Source of the DNA: CAWBNS01 sp964445105
GTDB taxonomy: Bacteria > Chlamydiota > Chlamydiia > Chlamydiales > JAJFMA01
Assembly (NCBI GenBank): GCA_964445105.1
Contig: CAYUJS010000031.1
Coordinates: forward strand, 1-22,474
DNA: 22,474 nucleotides
Direction of reading: 5' to 3'
The position numbers and the translations under genes are program-made. Numbering within the stretch: position 1 is the stretch's first letter; every line of letters begins with the position of its first letter. This document shows, one piece after another, positions 1 to 6,933 of the stretch. The notes beneath the pieces were generated by a model. The model saw only the letters and a program-made list of their open reading frames with translations, had not been told where the DNA came from and made no database searches.

Positions 1-53
1 GCCTGGATCTAGGCTAATTCAAAACGGCGGGCCGATGGCCTAGGAATGTAGGC
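1..53 (-). repeat. left arm of a 53-bp inverted repeat
   Basis: The reverse complement of 1-53 matches 22075-22127 at 44 of 53 positions by eye; the inner 42 bases (12-53) match at 38 of 42. Similarity stops abruptly at 53 and may extend left beyond the window. Inside each arm is a small hairpin built on GCCTA and TAGGC around a 6-base loop. No gene for a mobile element is attached, so this may be a dispersed intergenic repeat or an end of a larger block. Confidence 0.7.
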
Positions 54-93
54 TTCAACTTTGGGACGAGGCCCATCGGCGCGTTTGGGCCGT

Positions 94-507
94 ATGGCTT
101 TTTCCTCTTCCAATTTACCAGAAGAAATATGCCTAAAGGCGCAAAAGACCCGCGAGAAAGCGGATGGAGTGGCCCAAAAGTGCTTCGTTACCAATAGTGC
201 TAAAAAGCCAAGCCTCGAGATAGAAGATTGGTCCGTATTTAAAGAATCTGCACATATAAAGGAGCTTTGCAGAGACGATCAAAAGAAAATGCTCGTAGCC
301 TACCAAGCTTACATTGCAACCGAACTCGATTGCTTGGAGTATGATAGAAAGGGGGGTAACCCCTCCCACATAATGTAGCAGCATTTCTTGGAGCGCTTAT
401 CGGACATTTTCTGACGCCGTAAAAGAACTAACCACTAGGTTCTCAGTTGCTTTGGCTACTGGGCCTCGTGTGGCCAAAGCTTTAAAGCGTGGGGCTTGCG
501 CCCTACA
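94..507 (+). pseudogene. frameshifted remnant of a small unknown gene
   Basis: A coding-like signal runs through three forward frames. From ATG 94 one frame reads MAFSSSNLPEE and continues to YQAYIATELD and GGNPSH, then hits TAG at 376. A second frame picks up NVAAFLGA at about 372-396. A third continues from about 398 with YRTFSDAVKELTTRF and ALATGPRVAKALKRG and runs into the 3' end of gatB. The segments read as one protein broken by two frameshifts. The Ser-rich start recalls the large genes further right, and YQAYIAT resembles YQAFIAT at residues 240-246 of the 19472 gene, but this is too short to prove kinship. No family was recognised. A short functional ORF (94-378) is the alternative. 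A perfect 6-bp hairpin (70-91) lies just before the ATG. Confidence 0.35.
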
Positions 508-1959
508 TCAGCTGGTTTTTTTCTTTAGCAAGTCGTTTACGACCTGAGGCGAGGCTTTGCCTTTGGAGAGTTTCATCACCTGGCCCACCAAAAATCCGAA
601 AGCGCGCTCTTTGCCTGCTTTAAAATCCGCGACGCTCTGCGCGTTTTCGTTGAGGACTTGGTCGACATAGCCTTCAATCTCGATTTCGTCGTGTACGGGC
701 TGGTACGCAGGGTTGCTGGCTACAATTTCCGAAACTTTTTTGAATGGATCGGCCAGTAGATCGTCAGCCACATTTTTGGCGATCTTTCCTGTGATGGTCT
801 GGTTATCGATCAAATTCACCAGTGCTGCAATCTGCTCTGCGGGAATGCCGGTACCCAGGAGTGTTTTGCCTTGTGCCTTTAGGCGGCCTGCAAACTCGAC
901 GATTATCCAATTGCATAAGCTGCGCGCATTTTTACAATGGGCTAAAGCGCTCTCAAAATAGTCTGCCAGCGGCTTGTCTGTGGTTAACACAAAGGCGCTG
1001 TCCGGATGTAGGCCAAAGTCTTTCACATACCGGCGCGTGCGTTGTAAGGGAAGCTCGGGGAGGGTTGCACGTATCCCATCGATAAAGGCGTCTGTCAATA
1101 CGATAGGTACCAGGTCTGGCTCTGGAAAATAGCGATAGTCTTCCGACTGTTCCTTGCTGCGCATCAGTACGGTCTCTTTCTTGGCTGGGTCCCAGCGGTA
1201 GGTCGCTTGCTTCAAAACGGCGTTTGGCTCTTCATCCGGGTGCGACTCGTACAATCGGATCTGCCGGTCAATCTCGGCCTCCAAAGCCGTTTCCATGTAG
1301 CTGAAAGAGTTCATATTTTTGATTTCAATTTTATTCCGTAGCGTCGTTTCACCCTTGGGGCGTACAGAGACGTTGGCGTCCATGCGCATGGAGCCTTCTT
1401 CCATATTGCAATCCGAGGCGTCAAGATAAAGCATAATAGCGCGCACGGCCATTGCGTAGGCAGAAGCCTGCTTAGGCGTATGGATGCAAGGCTGTGAGAC
1501 GATCTCGAGGAGCGCCACGCCAGCGCGGTTGTAGTCCACACCTGCAAAGTTGGAAAAATGCTTGAGCATACCCGCGTCATCTTCCAGGTGCGCTCGGTCG
1601 AGCTCGAACGTCTGCTCCACGCCTTCTACTTCGGCAATTACATGTCCGCCGATGACAATGGGTTCATAAAACTGCGTGATCTGAAAGTTACGCGGGCTAT
1701 CGGGGTAAAAGTACGATTTACGGTCGAATTTGCTCGATTTTGCGACAGTAGCGTTGACCGCGCAACCAAACTGCACCGCCTTGCGAACCGCTTCTTTGTT
1801 GAGTACGGGGAGGGCTCCGGGTTGGCCTGTGCATACTTCGGTGATGTTCGTATTGGGCTCATCGCCGAAGCGGTTGGGCGCTACACTAAACAACTTAGAC
1901 TTTGTGTTCAGCTCTACGTGAATTTCTAGGCCAATAACGATTTCCCAGTCCTGTTTCAT
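508..1959 (-). CDS. gatB: aspartyl/glutamyl-tRNA amidotransferase subunit B
   Basis: GatB is the subunit of the GatCAB amidotransferase that activates misacylated Glu-tRNA(Gln) or Asp-tRNA(Asn) with ATP and receives ammonia from GatA. The 483 residues match the family length. The start WEIVIGLEIHVELNTKSKLF is the signature N terminus of the catalytic cradle. The region from about residue 330 to the end is the helical and YqeY-like tail that contacts tRNA, ending in a Lys-rich KKKTS. ATG 1959 overlaps the gatA stop by four bases (ATGA), so translation is probably coupled. A strong GAGGGG Shine-Dalgarno lies six bases upstream. It is the last gene of the operon. No U-tracted terminator is visible downstream, only a perfect 8-bp hairpin at 449-480. 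The protein looks intact. Confidence 0.97.
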   Translation of the reverse strand: MKQDWEIVIGLEIHVELNTKSKLFSVAPNRFGDEPNTNITEVCTGQPGALPVLNKEAVRKAVQFGCAVNATVAKSSKFDRKSYFYPDSPRNFQITQFYEPIVIGGHVIAEVEGVEQTFELDRAHLEDDAGMLKHFSNFAGVDYNRAGVALLEIVSQPCIHTPKQASAYAMAVRAIMLYLDASDCNMEEGSMRMDANVSVRPKGETTLRNKIEIKNMNSFSYMETALEAEIDRQIRLYESHPDEEPNAVLKQATYRWDPAKKETVLMRSKEQSEDYRYFPEPDLVPIVLTDAFIDGIRATLPELPLQRTRRYVKDFGLHPDSAFVLTTDKPLADYFESALAHCKNARSLCNWIIVEFAGRLKAQGKTLLGTGIPAEQIAALVNLIDNQTITGKIAKNVADDLLADPFKKVSEIVASNPAYQPVHDEIEIEGYVDQVLNENAQSVADFKAGKERAFGFLVGQVMKLSKGKASPQVVNDLLKKKTS

Positions 1960-3410
1960 GCGATCCCCTCGGGCAGCAGAGCTGTCAATTTGGTCTTTTG
2001 TTCAAACGCGTGCGCCATCAGGAATACCTCTTTTTCACATTGCAGGTTTCCTATCAGCTGGATGCCAAGTGGCCGGCCATCGGATGTGAAGCCGGAGGGA
2101 ATGCTAATCGCAGGTACGCCCGCTAGATTTTGTGCGATGGTAAATACATCTTCCAGATACATCTGCAGGGGATCCTTGATCGCCCCACGCTTAAACGCGC
2201 CATCAGGAGTCGTGGGCATAGAGATCACATCACACTTCTTAAAGGCAGCTTGGAACTGATTAATCAGTAGGGTGCGCAGCTTCTGTGCCTTGCGATAATA
2301 AGCATCTTGAAATCCGGCAGAAAGCACGTAGGTGCCGATCATGATACGCCGCTTTACCTCAGTCCCATAGCCATCTTCCTTGCTTAGGTCATACACTTCC
2401 CGCAGCGTCTTAGCCTCTTTGGAGCGCACGCCGTAACGGATACCGTCGAAGCGCGCTAGGTTGGTTGAGGCCTCGGCTGGAGCAATGATATAGTAAGCCG
2501 GAAGCGTATATTTGATCAGTGACAGGTCTACATCGACAATTTCTGCGCCTAGTTGGCAATACACTTCTAGCGCCTTTTCAAACCTCTCTCGAGACTGGCC
2601 TTTGAAATCCTTGAGATACTCCCAAGGTACGCCAATTTTTTTGCCAGCAATCGATGCGTTGAAATGCGAAATAATCTCCTCTGGTCCTTCAGCAATACTT
2701 GTGGAGTCTTTTTCGCAATGCCTGCCCAAAACTTCCATCGCTAGCGCGCCGTCGGCAACGGTATAAGTGAGCGGCCCGATCTGGTCTAAACTGGATCCAA
2801 ATGCTACCAAACCAAAGCGCGAAACTCGCCCGTAGGTAGGCTTAAAACCCATGATGCCGCAAAAAGAGGCAGGCTGACGGATCGACCCGCCGGTATCGCT
2901 GCCCAAGGCGATACAGCACAGACGGGCCGCTACAGCGGCTGCGGAACCGCCCGAAGAGCCACCGGGAGATAGCTCATGGTTCCACGGATTGCGGGTAACT
3001 TGTAAGGCAGAGTTCTCTGTCGAAGAGCCCATCGCAAACTCGTCCAAGTTGGTCTTGCCGATGATGATTGCATCTTCCGCCTCTAAAAGCTTCGTGACCG
3101 TAGCGTCAAACGGAGCGCGGTAGTTGGTAAGGAATTTGGAAGCACAAGTACTGATTTCACCGTGGATGTGCATGTTGTCTTTTAAAGCGACTGGCACGCC
3201 AGCGAGCTTGCCGAGCTTTTCTCCGGCGGCCTTTTTGGCATCCAGTTCTTTGGCTTTGGCGCGCGCGCGCTCCTTCAATACGAGCAGAAAAGCTCCGATT
3301 TGTGGATCCAGGCGCTCAATCCGCGCTAAAAAATGCTCCACAATAGCCACAGCGCTGACCGCGCCACGGGCAAACTTGTCTCTTAACTCTATCGCTGATA
3401 ACTGGTGCAT
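1956..3410 (-). CDS. gatA: aspartyl/glutamyl-tRNA amidotransferase subunit A
   Basis: GatA is the amidase-signature glutaminase subunit of GatCAB; it releases ammonia from glutamine for transfer to the misacylated tRNA in the cytoplasm. The 484 residues are full length. The Ser-cis-Ser-Lys triad is visible: Lys77 in VALKDN, Ser152 in PGGSSGGSAAA and the nucleophile Ser176 in GSDTGGSIRQPAS. The start at ATG 3410 is preceded by a GGAG Shine-Dalgarno that lies partly inside the end of gatC, 14 bases of spacing separating the two genes, so gatC, gatA and gatB form one operon. Organisms lacking GlnRS and/or AsnRS depend on this complex; this is known for Chlamydiae and fits the window. No defect is seen. 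Confidence 0.97.
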   Translation of the reverse strand: MHQLSAIELRDKFARGAVSAVAIVEHFLARIERLDPQIGAFLLVLKERARAKAKELDAKKAAGEKLGKLAGVPVALKDNMHIHGEISTCASKFLTNYRAPFDATVTKLLEAEDAIIIGKTNLDEFAMGSSTENSALQVTRNPWNHELSPGGSSGGSAAAVAARLCCIALGSDTGGSIRQPASFCGIMGFKPTYGRVSRFGLVAFGSSLDQIGPLTYTVADGALAMEVLGRHCEKDSTSIAEGPEEIISHFNASIAGKKIGVPWEYLKDFKGQSRERFEKALEVYCQLGAEIVDVDLSLIKYTLPAYYIIAPAEASTNLARFDGIRYGVRSKEAKTLREVYDLSKEDGYGTEVKRRIMIGTYVLSAGFQDAYYRKAQKLRTLLINQFQAAFKKCDVISMPTTPDGAFKRGAIKDPLQMYLEDVFTIAQNLAGVPAISIPSGFTSDGRPLGIQLIGNLQCEKEVFLMAHAFEQKTKLTALLPEGIA

Positions 3411-3424
3411 CGCTTTTACTCCGC

Positions 3425-3730
3425 TTATGAGACGTGCTGTTGAATCACAGGAGGGACTTTAATCATGCCACCTACGTGATCCGGTGAATTGTCGAGAAAC
3501 TCTTTTCGAGACAAAGTCGTGCCTATTTCGTCTTCGCGCATGACGTTTACCATCCCGGCAAGCACGTGCGAGCAGGGCGCGACACCGCGCGTGTCCACCT
3601 CACTCAACAGTTCAAAATGCCCTACGATTTTCTCTAAGTCGCCTAGAAGCGCTTGTTCCTCTTCAGGCGTACACTGAATCGCGCACAAATGCGCCAACAT
3701 CTTGATCGTCTCTTTGGTCAATTTGGACAT
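3425..3730 (-). CDS. gatC: aspartyl/glutamyl-tRNA amidotransferase subunit C
   Basis: GatC is the small subunit that wraps around and stabilises the GatA-GatB interface. The 101-residue protein MSKLTKETIKMLAHL... has the usual GatC layout: an N-terminal helix, the segment LGDLEKIVGHFELLSEVDT, a middle motif VAPCSHV and a C-terminal LSRKEFLDNSPDHVGGMIKV, where a DxVxxxxxxN-like element normally sits. I chose ATG 3730 because a GGGGG purine run lies just upstream and the length then fits the family. A longer in-frame TTG start at 3775 would add 15 residues without a good ribosome site. It is first in the operon, with a leader of about 100 bases if the promoter proposed at 3842-3847 is right. 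Confidence 0.93.
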   Translation of the reverse strand: MSKLTKETIKMLAHLCAIQCTPEEEQALLGDLEKIVGHFELLSEVDTRGVAPCSHVLAGMVNVMREDEIGTTLSRKEFLDNSPDHVGGMIKVPPVIQQHVS

Positions 3731-3794
3731 GAAAACCCCCGGCGAGATGCGGTAGATTGTAGACAAAATGGCCAATTAACGCAAAGAGGCTCGC

Positions 3795-3925
3795 CTTTTT
3801 AGGATTAATAAATGTTTATTTTGCAAATAGATTTTTTATTCATTATAAATTAATATTTTTAATATATTTAGATTGTAATAGATGGATTGTTGTTTTTTTT
3901 TGGTGAGGTTTATATTTTTAGCTCT
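3795..3925 (-). promoter_or_regulatory. AT-rich promoter region, probably for gatCAB
   Basis: This stretch is far richer in A and T than the rest of the window and contains many short A and T runs. On the minus strand there is a perfect TATAAT at 3842-3847. No good -35 hexamer sits 16-18 bases upstream of it, but the upstream side is uninterrupted AT, which could act as an UP-like element. The implied gat leader is about 105 bases. A promoter reading the other way cannot be excluded. Confidence 0.4.
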
Positions 3926-4486
3926 GTTATCAAGCAGGTGAGCAATCTTTTCCAGAAGCCACCAAAAACGGCCAAAAAAAAGGGATGCTGCCGCTCAAGA
4001 AATGCACTTGCGATCTATGCCTAACGGAAGAGCTTCCTGTCGGCTCGATTGCATCTGTGGGGCAAAACATCAGGTCATGAAAGAGACCCTGCTTGCAGAT
4101 GTGCAAAAAGTTGCCGTGCGCTTGGTGTCAGCCGGCAAAAGCATCCGGCCCGAAGTAAGCTAGACCTACAGAGCTCTTTCCAGGGGACTGTCGCGAATGA
4201 ATTCATGCGTTCCATGAGATTTTGTACTTGCTCATGAAATTCGAATCAAAGCCCAGCTAGCCGCCTAAACTTACGCTTCTTGGCTAGGGCCTGCTAAGAC
4301 GAACGACTTTTCTCGAGAATTCTCATCGCCTCGCCAATCCGGGTGAACGCTCATTGAGTTCAAAAATTTATTCGGATCCCCTGTGCTTAGAGACCAGCCG
4401 GGGTTTGCCGGTTGCAGTAAAGAACGCCTTCAAGTATTTAAATCGCTATTGCACCATTATTCATAGCACACCTCTAAGAGGCCTTT
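3926..4486. other. intergenic stretch without a recognisable gene
   Basis: No convincing gene is seen. Short forward ORFs of 53 codons (4002-4163) and 62 codons (4049-4237) overlap in different frames and resemble no family; the region may be old decayed coding sequence. CTAGCC at 4257-4262 and GGCTAG at 4282-4287 could form a bulged hairpin followed by a short T run. Just before pgm, TTGCAG (4412-4417), a 17-base spacer and TATTTA (4435-4440) form a weak promoter candidate for pgm. Confidence 0.4.
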
Positions 4487-6127
4487 ATGAAGATAAGCCC
4501 CCTGGCGGGCCAGCCTGCCGTCTCTTCTGTCCTTGCGGATATCCCTGCGCTTATTGCAGCCTACTATTCTGAAGCTCCCGATCCTCGTTTGCCTGCCGAA
4601 CAGGTCTCGTTCGGGACCTCAGGCCACCGCGGCTCTTCGCTGCAGCGCGCCTTCAACGAAAGCCATATCTTGGCTATTACCCAAGCCATTTGCGACTACC
4701 GCCAAGAATTGCATATCGATGGCCCACTTTACCTAGGCATGGATACGCACGCGCTCTCCAAGCCTGCGCTCGCAAGCACATTAGAGGTGCTGATCCCGAA
4801 CGGTGTTGTTGTCATGCTCTCTGAAAATGATGAATACACCCCCACGCCCGCCATTTCCCAAGCTATCGTTACCTACAATCGTGGTCGCCTTACTGGCCTG
4901 GCCGACGGCATCGTTCTCACCCCTTCCCACAACCCGCCCTCAGAAGGCGGGTTTAAGTACAATCCCCCGCACGGCGGGCCTGCTGAGCCTGAGATCACTG
5001 GCTGGATCCAGGAACGCGCCAATTTCTACCTTGCGCAAAGGCTCGTAGGAGTCAAGCGCACCCTTTACGAAAAAGCGCTCAGGGCGCCTAACGCTCTGCG
5101 ACATAACTACCTTGAAACTTACATCGACGATCTGAGCCACGTGATCGATCTAGAGGCCGTCAGGGCTTCGCAAATCGTCCTAGGCGTTGACCCGTTAGGC
5201 GGAGCGGGTGTCCATTATTGGGCGCGTATTGCAGAGCGCTACGGCTTGAATCTGACGGTTGTTAGTGAAGAGGTCGATCCTACCTTTCGCTTCATGTCGG
5301 TTGATTGGGACGGGCAGATTCGCATGGATCCTTCGTCGCGCTACGCCATGCAACGCCTTATTGCGCTCAAAGACCGCTTTGAAATTGCTTTTGCCTGCGA
5401 TACTGATCACGACCGGCACGGTATCGTTACCAAGAGCTCTGGCCTGATGCTGCCAAATCACTACTTAGCGGTCATGGCTTACTATCTCTTCCAGTGCCGC
5501 CCAAGGTGGCGGCCTGATGCAGCTGTAGCTAAAACGCTTGTCAGTAGTCAGATGATCGATTGCGTTGCAGCCAAAATCGGACGCAAGCTCGTTGAGGTGC
5601 CTGTTGGGTTTAAATGGTTTGTAGATGGACTCCTGAGCGGCTCGTTTGGCTTTGTGGGCGAAGAGAGCGCGGGCGCCAGCTTTCTACGCTTCGACGGCAC
5701 TGTCTGGACTACAGACAAGGACGGCATCATAGCCTCCCTCCTTTCGGCAGAGATCACTGCCAAAATGGGCAAAGACCCTGCAGAAATCTACCAACAGCTC
5801 GCCGAGGAGCTGGGCACCCCCATCTATGATCGCGTAGAGGCCTCAGCTACTCGCGAACAGAAAAATCTGCTTAAAAAAATCAACCCAGGCCTGGTACAAT
5901 CTTTGACCTTAGCTGGTGAAAAAATTGAGGCCAAGCTAACCAAAGCGCCTGGTAATGGTGCCGATATCGGCGGTCTAAAAGTTGTGGCTGCTCAAAGCTG
6001 GTTCGCCGCGCGCCCTTCTGGTACCGAAGACATTTATAAAATCTATGCCGAGACCTTTCTTGGCCAGGACCACTTAAACCAGGTGCTGAAAGAGGCCCAA
6101 AGTATTGTATCAGCTGCTCTTGAATAG
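4487..6127 (+). CDS. pgm: phosphoglucomutase, alpha-D-glucose phosphate specific
   Basis: Interconverts alpha-D-glucose 1-phosphate and glucose 6-phosphate in the cytoplasm, linking glycogen and sugar-nucleotide synthesis to glycolysis. At 546 residues it equals the E. coli Pgm type. Family motifs in order: substrate-entry FGTSGHRGSS near residue 42; the phosphoserine loop LTPSHNPP with Ser147; the Mg-binding loop DTDHDRHG with Asp305, Asp307 and Asp309; the sugar-specificity loop GEESAGA at 391-397; and the phosphate-binding RPSGTEDIYKIY close to the C terminus. All catalytic residues are present. ATG 4487 is preceded by AGAGG six bases upstream. A HAD phosphatase gene follows after 27 bases on the same strand and is probably co-transcribed. 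Confidence 0.96.
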   Translation: MKISPLAGQPAVSSVLADIPALIAAYYSEAPDPRLPAEQVSFGTSGHRGSSLQRAFNESHILAITQAICDYRQELHIDGPLYLGMDTHALSKPALASTLEVLIPNGVVVMLSENDEYTPTPAISQAIVTYNRGRLTGLADGIVLTPSHNPPSEGGFKYNPPHGGPAEPEITGWIQERANFYLAQRLVGVKRTLYEKALRAPNALRHNYLETYIDDLSHVIDLEAVRASQIVLGVDPLGGAGVHYWARIAERYGLNLTVVSEEVDPTFRFMSVDWDGQIRMDPSSRYAMQRLIALKDRFEIAFACDTDHDRHGIVTKSSGLMLPNHYLAVMAYYLFQCRPRWRPDAAVAKTLVSSQMIDCVAAKIGRKLVEVPVGFKWFVDGLLSGSFGFVGEESAGASFLRFDGTVWTTDKDGIIASLLSAEITAKMGKDPAEIYQQLAEELGTPIYDRVEASATREQKNLLKKINPGLVQSLTLAGEKIEAKLTKAPGNGADIGGLKVVAAQSWFAARPSGTEDIYKIYAETFLGQDHLNQVLKEAQSIVSAALE

Positions 6128-6154
6128 CGAGCTTAGCCTAAATATGGAGATCAT

Positions 6155-6757
6155 ATGACAAAAACAACAACTTTATTCGTGGACGTAGGCGGTGTATTAG
6201 CTACCAATGGATGGGACCACAAGGCCCGCGCTCTTGCTGCGAAGACCTTTGATCTCGATGCGAAGCAGATGGAAGAACGTCACAAGCAGACCTTTGATAC
6301 CTTCGAAATTGGGAAAATCACCCTCAAAGAGTATCTGAACAGAGTAGTTTTTTGCGAAAAAAGAGCATTCACTCAGGCCGAGTTCGTAAAGTTTGTGCAC
6401 GCGCAGTCCCGAGCCTTTCCAGAAATGCTCAAGCTCATGCTGGAGGTCAAAAAGCGCCACCTTGTAAAAGTCGTGATCCTTAGCAACGAAGGGCGAGAGC
6501 TGACCGATTATCGGATCAAAAAGTTCAAGCTCGAGCAATTCTCTGATTTCTTTGTTTGCAGCGGGTACGTAGGCCTGCGCAAACCAGACGCCGCCATTTA
6601 TCGTTTGGCCCTAGACTTGGCTCATGTGTCGCCTGAAGAGGTAGTCTATCTCGAAGACCGCGAGATGTTTGTCGAGGTTGCAGAAAGTTTTGGCATCCGC
6701 GGCTTGCTGCACGTAGATTATACGACCACCTGCAAGCTGCTTAAAGAGATGTTATAA
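6155..6757 (+). CDS. HAD-superfamily phosphatase, YihX-like
   Basis: A 200-residue haloacid-dehalogenase-fold hydrolase with an alpha-helical cap at about residues 17-95. Motif I is FVDVGGVL with nucleophile Asp10. Motif II is ILSNEG with Ser110 and Asn111. Motif III is Lys143 in GLRKPDAAIYR. Motif IV is YLEDR with Asp168. The usual second Asp of motif I (DxD) is replaced by Gly12, as in the DxGNV/DxGGV group that contains E. coli YihX, an alpha-glucose-1-phosphate phosphatase; GLRKP followed by a short cap also fits that group. GGAGAT lies just before ATG 6155, and pgm ends 27 bases upstream, so an operon and a role in glucose-1-phosphate turnover are plausible. The substrate is inferred from family and neighbour only. 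Other small phosphorylated substrates are possible. Confidence 0.85.
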   Translation: MTKTTTLFVDVGGVLATNGWDHKARALAAKTFDLDAKQMEERHKQTFDTFEIGKITLKEYLNRVVFCEKRAFTQAEFVKFVHAQSRAFPEMLKLMLEVKKRHLVKVVILSNEGRELTDYRIKKFKLEQFSDFFVCSGYVGLRKPDAAIYRLALDLAHVSPEEVVYLEDREMFVEVAESFGIRGLLHVDYTTTCKLLKEML

Positions 6758-6834
6758 CTCAGTAGTTCCCGTCCCTTTTTTAACGGAAGCTGCTGAATTA
6801 AGCTCCCCTCAACCAAAGTACCCGCGGAGGTAAG

Positions 6835-6933
6835 ATGTCTTTGTCCGCTGTTGGCTGTGCAATCTTGCTGCTTGCCGGTCTAGCCCCCTTGCGTGCGCAC
6901 CCACGCTGCGATTGCATGGTGGCCCATTTCTAG
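6835..6933 (+). CDS. 32-codon ORF with strong ribosome site, possibly a truncated gene start
   Basis: GGAGG at 6826-6830 is followed four bases later by ATG. The ORF reads MSLSAVGCAILLLAGLAPLR and continues to AHPRCDCMVAHF before TAG at 6931. The hydrophobic stretch looks like a signal-peptide or lipoprotein leader, though it lacks N-terminal positive charge. Its last ~50 bases overlap the 3' end of the minus-strand ankyrin gene, where only one strand is likely to be real. It may be the surviving 5' end of a gene cut off when the ankyrin gene arrived or expanded, a leader peptide, or chance. No similar protein was recognised. Confidence 0.25.
   Translation: MSLSAVGCAILLLAGLAPLRAHPRCDCMVAHF

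Noticed and set aside
449..480. Perfect 8-bp hairpin GCTTTGGC/GCCAAAGC downstream of gatB
   Set aside because: The 16-base loop and absence of a U tract on either strand make it a poor terminator, and it lies inside the remnant reading frame.
4002..4163. 53-codon ORF ending ADVQKVAVRLVSAGKSIRPE, reminiscent of a transposase helix-turn-helix
   Set aside because: It is very short, has no ribosome site or further transposase motifs, and is overlapped by another ORF; the resemblance is too weak to call a mobile element.
6760..6795. Hairpin CAGTAG-TTCC / GGAA-CTGCTG after the HAD gene
   Set aside because: The stem is bulged and the T run sits in the loop rather than after the stem, so it does not meet terminator criteria.
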